Origin: Arthrinium phaeospermum
Lineage: Eukaryota > Ascomycota > Sordariomycetes > Amphisphaeriales > Apiosporaceae
Direction: 5' to 3'
DNA length: 64,000 nt
NCBI GenBank assembly: GCA_006503535.1
Contig: QYRS01000008.1
Location: 992,001 to 1,056,000 of the forward strand
In this document: one piece after another, positions 57,915 through 64,000 of the stretch
Numbering within the stretch: the first letter of the stretch is position 1
Layout of the letters: every line of letters begins with the position of its first letter
Made by a program: the position numbers and the translations under genes
The notes under the pieces: generated by a model
Database searches by the model: none
Told to the model about the DNA's origin: nothing
The model's input: only the letters and a program-made list of their open reading frames with translations

Positions 57915-60900
57915 TCATCTACGCCGGTACGTCGTCGTCTTGCGCCTCTTCGCCTTCGCTGGCTTCTTCGCCGAGCCAAGAACGCTGCTTTCTGCCGTCG
58001 AAGTGCTAGCAGCAGCAGTAGTTGTGGTTGTGGTAGCGGCGGCGGTGCTGCCCACGTTATTAGCGCTAGGCGTGTCAACATCGTCCTCCATGCTGAAGTC
58101 TACCCCGAGACCCTTCAGCTCGTCTTCGTCCATTTCCGTCAGTTCCTCGCTCAGGCCCCGGATGGCCTCTTTGCCGGGCCATTGCTCTTGCAGAGCCGAA
58201 GTACCCTCAGGCTCGAAGCCCTTCAGGTACCATGGCACACCACCGTCGGCGAGAATGTTGGCATGGTCTCTACCCAGGCTTCCGTTGGACTGGGGCGGAG
58301 TCGGCGGCCCCGATTGCACCGGATGCGGCCCGGCAACATATCCATTAGTCGACGGCGGTGTATCCAACGCCTTCACGCCATCTGCGTGAGACGGCGCTGC
58401 CTCTTTCTCTGACACGACTTCTTCGTCGTTGTTCTCTGTAGCAGAAGGCCCAGAAGCAGGCACGTCTTCTGCTTTGGCGTCTTCTGATTCTTCGAGGCTA
58501 GATGTGTTGACCTCGATATTCCCTTCCTCGGGGTTCTTCTCGCCTTCCGCTTCGGTCATGGCGACGTCTGCTGGCGATTCTTCAGTCGCCTCTTCGCTCG
58601 ATGGTTCTCCAACTGTGATTTCGTTGGAGGCATCTACCATGATAACGTCTTGGCTAGCTTCGCCTTCCGTAATGGCCGAGGCCGCGTTCTGCCTCAACTC
58701 TAAGCTAGCCTCTATCATACCCTCAAGCTCTTGCTGGAGGTGCTCGACCGACTTATGCGTGATTTCGGTCTCGAGGCGCAGTGCTGCCTCGAGCTGCGGT
58801 TGCACCATCTTCAAGATGCGCTTCCCCAGCTTTTTACGGTCTCGGTGGTCCGAGAAATCCGACTTGGTCACGGGCGCAACGACCGAGTCGATTACGACCG
58901 GAGGAGCTTGCGGCTGCGGCTCCGGTTCAGTATTAATTCCCACATTGATAACCTCGCAGAGGTCGTGGGCGAACGCAAGCGTCGTGGTGTAATGGCGCTC
59001 CTCCACCCGGTTCTGGAGTTGGAGCAGGCCGTCGCGGAAAAGATTCTTGTCAAGTCTGGACGGCAACTTAGCATTTATTCATTGGTAATGACAAACACAG
59101 GGCAACTCACGTGAATGCTTTCTCTACGATCGGTGGCAATGCCTTATGGATGGGGAAGTAGCACGTATCGACAAAGTCCTGCTCGAGCTCGGCCGCCTCG
59201 AGCTTGAAGCGCTCACGCTCGACGACTTGTTGGGACATGGCCTGGAGCTGTTCGAGGTCTGCGATGAGCGTCTCGGCAAATTCAATGCGGCGGGACAGGC
59301 GGGTCTTGCCCGAAGGGCCCATGGCGGCGAAGTTGCGGCGCGTCAGCTCCATCGACGAGAACGTCTCCATCTGCAGCTGCAGTCGTTTGAGCAATGCTGC
59401 CCCGCGGCGCATCTCGCGCTTGAGGGTCCAATACCGACAAGCATCGCCGACAAACTCCCTTCGCTTAAGAAAGTTAAATCTCTGTAACGACGACTCGACG
59501 ATATCAAAGACGGCTTGCGGAATCACTGGTGCACCCGAGGGTAGCTTCCAGATAAACTTGCCGGCCTGGCCCTTCTTCTGGTCTCCCAGGACTGCCGACA
59601 GCTTCGCGCCAGTCATTTGGGACTCATCGGCCGGGTGCTCAGTAAGGGCTTGCCGGTGCGTGGCAGCAATCGCCATGGCAGAGGCCTGGCTGTTAGCCCA
59701 GATACGATCCTTCATGGCTCTCTTGTAGAACTTCTTGGCACGTTTGGTGGCATGCGAAACAGCGTTCTCCTTGGCGTACTCCGAAGGGCAGTGCTTGTCA
59801 CACAGGGCCTTGAGATTGGTACTGCCATCAAGCACATCCAGAGCACCAGAGCTGTTCTTCATCCGCAGGAACAGCTTGGCTCGGCGTGCACAGGTTACAT
59901 GAAACGCCTGGTAGCATGCCTTGTTGCCACACTGGATGCAAGCGCCCATTTGTTGGTTGCAAATATAGCACGTGAGTTTCCAGCGGCTCTTAGGCACCTT
60001 GTCGACGTCCATGACGGGCTCCATGAAGGTATGGTTTCCAAGAGTAACCTCGGGGATCCACATGGCACAGAGAAGATGCGCCCATTTGGACGAATTGGTC
60101 TGCTTGAAAGCCCCATCCGAGTTTGGGCAGAATATGCATGTCTGGAAGCAAATGTTAGTAAAACGGCATCCCCACGATTGTGCACTATAGGGTAAGAAGA
60201 AACTAACCGGAACGCCGCGCCCAATAAGCTGGCATTTGCGACAGAGCCATTGGCCCTCGGGGATGAAAGGTACTCCATAGCACTCTTGGTGAACCGCCAG
60301 GTCGCAGCCATCGCAGAATACGATGGCGTTTGTGTTCTCACAGTCTCCGTCATCGCAAATAGCACATTTACTATCTTGCTCTTCGCCCGTCTGCGGCTCG
60401 CCGTTAACTGCGGCAGCTGAGCTAGAGCGAGGCCGGTGAGTTTGCGGTGGCTTGGGGTTCGGCTTGGGTATCCTCTTCTCCAGTGCGTGCCACTCCTTCT
60501 CGATCTTGGTGATTGTGATCTCGAAGACTTCACGAGTAATGGGGTTCCACCCCACAGACTTCCTCTGCGCGTTATATGCTTCTAACCACATGTCGTCCTG
60601 CTCGTCCATATCGTACTCGACACGACCAAGCGCGTGTCCATGTGCAGAAGAATCCCCGTCTGGTCTCGGCACTAAAGCCTGATCGGCTTCATCCTCCACA
60701 TTGGCATCAGTGGCCTTGATTAGTCGCCGATCTGGCCGAATGTAATTATCACTCTCTTGGTAGCCAACATTCATCATGGCCTTGTCGACATATCTCGCTT
60801 GACCAAACTTCTTGCTCTCAAAAAGCAGGATGCGATTCGTTTTGCGGAATGCGGGCTGTTTTAGGTCAAGGCGTTCTTTAGGTGTTTGGTTCTTGATAGG

Positions 60901-61677
60901 TAGAACCTGGGGCGCCGTCTTGGGAGTCGCGCCAAAGTCCGACCGATAAGGAAAGTAGGAATCCCTAGGTCGAACGGACCGTCGCCTGGATGGTGTGCCG
61001 GGCAGGGTGCTCGTAGATGGCAATGTGCCGCTGCCCAGAGCTGCCGAACTGCTTCCAGCAGCCTCGTTGGCATCCTTTATAGGACTGCCGATCTCGTTGT
61101 GGTTCCCTGCCGTAGAGTTCAGGGTGGCCGTTTCTGGCACGGGCTTTGCAGTGCCGTCAACAGTGTCTGCATGGAATACCATGAATGTAGCCTCGATATC
61201 GAGGTTGGGGTGGAACTCTTCCCAGCCTCGTTCTTCTCTTGGTTTGTAGCCTTCGCTCTGGACAACAGCGGCAGCTACTGCTGCAGCCGAGCTGATCTGC
61301 ATTTCGTCATCAGGTTCGATTCGGGTCGCGGTTCGTGTTCTAGTGCTGCGCTCTCGGCGGGGGTAGACAGAGGGCGAGGCTGCCGAATTATTCATACTCT
61401 GGCGCGCTCGGGATCGGGGGTTGGTCGCGGTAGCTGGGGCGGATCGCCCAGCAGATTCGTCGTTCTTCTCCTTGTTCACGAAGCGACCGCCACCGCCGGG
61501 GCCACCTGGGACGTAGCGGCGTCGCTTGGGAGGGGGTTCAGTGGCAGCAGCGGCACTCGCGTCCCGCTCGCGTCGTCGCGAGTCAGTGGAAGCACGCGAC
61601 GACTTAGGACGGGCTCCAGTGACTCCGCGAGGTGCTTTCAGAGCAGCCTGGCGCGGCGTCCGGGGACTTGGGGCCAT
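57915..61677 (-). CDS. NTO1: NTO1-like PHD-finger subunit of the NuA3 histone acetyltransferase complex
   Basis: Three exons (61677-60208, 60141-59111, 59055-57915) encode about 1,213 aa. The BRPF/NTO1 arrangement is clear. An EPL1-like region (WEEFHPNLDIEATFMVFHAD to MDEQDDMWLEAYN) comes first. Then a PHD finger (about 436-482: CAICDDGDCENTNAIVFCDG ... HQECYGVPFIPEGQWLCRKC). Then an extended PHD (CIFCPNSDGAFKQTNSSKWA, CYICNQQMGACIQC, CYQAFHVTCARRAKL), a helical domain (FNFLKRREFVGDACRYWTLK) and a long acidic, Ala/Thr-rich tail. No bromodomain is evident, as in yeast Nto1. NuA3 acetylates histone H3 at chromatin read by its PHD fingers. The 66-bp intron 1 (60207-60142) is in frame and stop-free; removing it joins IGRGVP-TCIFCPN and restores the ePHD. 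Intron 2 (59110-59056) joins KAFT-LDKNLFRDG. Confidence 0.92.
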
Positions 61678-64000
61678 TTTCGGTTGGGTCTGGACAAGAA
61701 AATTGATGGATTCGATGATGACAGATGGATCTGTTCAGCGCGTCGCATCAAGGGGGGAAGCTGCTCGGCGTGCGACGAGGGGGCGGGCAAGGCATCTGAG
61801 AGAGGACATGGATGATGCGGAAAGTGCGGCCGAGTGGTCTTGGTGGTTGGATGGCGCGTTTCTGATCAAACCAAGTGCATCCTGAGTGCCAACGTGGAGG
61901 TGAATCAGGGTAGAAAATCAGCCAGGTACGCGATGAAGTTGAGCATGCCGTCGGCGCCACAGCCAAATCGGGAAACAAGTGGGTACCTCCACTTATCTGT
62001 TCCGCCCTATCTTGGTGAGATTAGTCATCCTCGGCCTCCCTGAATGCGGGGCGTTTGTTCATTGAAGCTCCCTCGGGAGGAGGGCCTTTTCACGGCGACT
62101 TCAGCTGACCGTGACGAGTTTGTGATTCAGGCGGCGAGTCATTCTATTCAATTGGTTGCAGCAGCACTCATATCTCCATTTTTTCACGCCATTTCCATAC
62201 CTACTCGTGGAGCTATCGTCTCTGATGGGTGAGTGGTGGTGGCAGTGGTGGGATAGGCGGCTACATACGTGGGTTCCCAAGTGGTCTTAGTTGCATTCCT
62301 GGACCCCCCAGATTTCCCATAGGCCCCATGCCTTGCTCCATCCGACAGTAAACCCGAACGAACAACACGATATCGTCGCAACCGACTCGCGACCACAAAG
62401 GGGCCTAGCACCTTCGCTTCTGGCGGCGCATTGGTTTAGAGCCCGGTGGTAGGATCGCCGTCGTGCAACGGTTCTAATGTTCCTCGTGCCGTCCGTTTCC
62501 GACCACGGACGAGCCGTCAATGGCAGCCGGCGGGCTTCGGTCCTGTTGATGTTGACATTTTCTATGATGCTGCCCATTTTAAGTCCCGAGCCAATAGAAG
62601 CCATACTCCCCACCCGGATCTTCAATGGATATGTTGGACCCCGAATCCAGCCCTACTGCTAGAATCCTCGCTTACGTAGCTGCTGTGCTATGTACTTCAC
62701 ATGTCGTATTTTGATTGCTCTTCATCCCGACTCCCCGATCTCTGAGATGCTCCGACCGCTTTCGAGTCGCATTGATTCACTAGGCTGCAAAATCGGTCAT
62801 GGGTCTGTCCTTACCTTAGAACCATGTGCTCTCTGCTGCTCTCCAAGCTTACAGGCAATACCGTGGTTCCAACCATAGTTCGTTATCGCACACACCCTCG
62901 TCTTATATCCAAGATATCGCGATTGTCGTGCTTCTGTCCATTGTGCTTTGAGCCATGCCAGAATTGCAGCAAGGTTGTGCAATGCATCTTGGCCGCCCCT
63001 GAAGCCCCTTGTGGTAATTGCCGACCATGTAGAAATGAGAAATTGGCCCATCAGGTAGGTGTGTGGCTAAGATTTGAAGATACAGTAAAAATCATGGGGG
63101 TTGCTATACGACACATGCGCAATAGACTTGTTCCATGTGGCCTGGGTGGAGATAGCGGGCCCGTCGTAGCACGGCAGAACACCACCGTTTTTCTCATTCT
63201 GTTCAGTATTCACGCATGGGACGAGTCGGATCAGAATAAGCTGACAATTGCAGCGTTTCCAGTTCCTGAAAGTCCTAAATCTGCAGCAATGATGTATGCC
63301 AACCTGTGGGCTTGCAATGTCGAGAACATTGGGGAGTGCGACATGATGACGTGATGTATCCTTTGGGAATACTCCGTAAATCTACCGTCAATTTTCATGC
63401 CCAGAGTAGGTCTGTATACGAAGATGACCGTATCTGTAATCCATCGGGCATCGGGCGACTTGGCTATACAGTCATTGGGATTGCCATTTCAAAACGACCT
63501 CGGCATCAAACCAGGACAACACCACTCCTGATATCTGTATCCCCCTAATGGCAATGGCGCTGCTCTTGGTATAATACTTCCCGTAAATGATAGATAGGCT
63601 AAGTTATCCAATCGGGTATTATACCTATATAACAGAACAATATGCCAATAGCACCAAGTGACTCCTGGGATGCACAGTACAGCAAAACCGGGTGGGATCA
63701 GCGCTTTCGCCGTTGAGGGGATACCCAATCCTCGAACACAAAAAGGACATCGCTACTTCTGGGTCATCATCACAGGATTCAATCACCAAAGGGTGCATAC
63801 CGACTCGAGCATCAAGCATTTGAACGGCCACGATATCGTTAGTAGCTGCAGCTAACATTGTGCGGAGCGTCGAGGGTCTAGGTGACTGACTCCTAGTTTA
63901 GCCGGCTAGAGTCTTTCTTCTATACTTCATGATCAAATAAATCAAAAACTCATTGTATCTATTGTACGTGTAGCTTGGTATTTTGACGCTCTGAGGGGTA
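61678..64000. other. Intergenic, right edge
   Basis: I see no supportable gene. It includes the NTO1 promoter. One plus-strand frame of 176 codons (62824-63354) begins with ATG and is Cys-rich but matches no family I recognise. The last few hundred bases are AT-rich. Confidence 0.45.

Noticed and set aside
62824..63354. 176-codon Cys-rich plus-strand frame
   Set aside because: It has an ATG and a fair length, but no recognisable domain, no signal peptide and no supporting neighbour; such a frame can arise by chance in 64 kb.

Overview
This window is nuclear DNA of a filamentous ascomycete (Pezizomycotina), most likely a Sordariomycete. Four things point there: short GT-AG introns (mostly 53-250 bp) with CTAAC/CTGAC-like branch sites, a dispersed intron-bearing tRNA gene, core genes typical of filamentous fungi, and Ser/Thr/Ala-rich low-complexity insertions coded by trinucleotide runs. 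I cannot name the genus. There are 13 protein genes and one tRNA in 64 kb, which is sparse for this group. No plasmid, virus, CRISPR or recognisable intact transposon was seen.

Layout. 0.6-7.3 kb (minus): a PXA-domain sorting-nexin-like protein with an unusually long 1.6-kb intron, then an MSS51-type mitochondrial translation activator. The latter shares a 356-bp divergent promoter with the spliceosome subunit RSE1/SF3B3 (plus, 7.6-11.7 kb). 11.9-13.0 kb (minus): an intracellular LysM protein whose first exon was recovered here. 14.1-24.0 kb (plus): a SIP3-like BAR-PH-GRAM-VASt membrane-contact protein, a DUF3074/START-like coiled-coil protein and a DFG10/SRD5A3-type polyprenol reductase. The reductase converges, with a 48-bp gap, on an ALKBH6-type dioxygenase (minus). 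26.7-31.4 kb (plus): a HOS4-like ankyrin subunit of the Set3 histone deacetylase complex. 31.4-38.5 kb: a 7.2-kb stretch with no supportable gene. 38.6-39.7 kb (plus): the PP1 catalytic subunit, 4 exons. 41.1-44.3 kb (minus): a Rdx/SelT-SelW-like redox protein and the heterotrimeric G-protein gamma subunit. 47.5-50.6 kb (plus): eIF3a. 53.2-56.4 kb (plus): a secreted WSC-domain protein with three apparent frameshifts. 56.9 kb (minus): tRNA-Thr(UGU). 57.9-61.7 kb (minus): NTO1, the PHD-finger subunit of the NuA3 histone acetyltransferase. The last 2.3 kb holds nothing supportable.

The genes form no metabolic cluster. They are mostly conserved housekeeping genes: splicing, translation initiation, chromatin, signalling and lipid trafficking. 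The more variable items are the WSC gene, the LysM protein, the leaders with upstream ORFs and the microsatellites, including a 39-G tract and a 30-T tract. I found no convincing undescribed multi-gene system. The best leads are the three-part LysM protein (Cys-rich, LysM, UBA-like), the possible N-terminally extended G-gamma isoform, the 1.6-kb intron, the two in-frame stop-free introns and the frameshifted WSC gene. All splice sites were read by eye from GT-AG signals, reading frame and family continuity.
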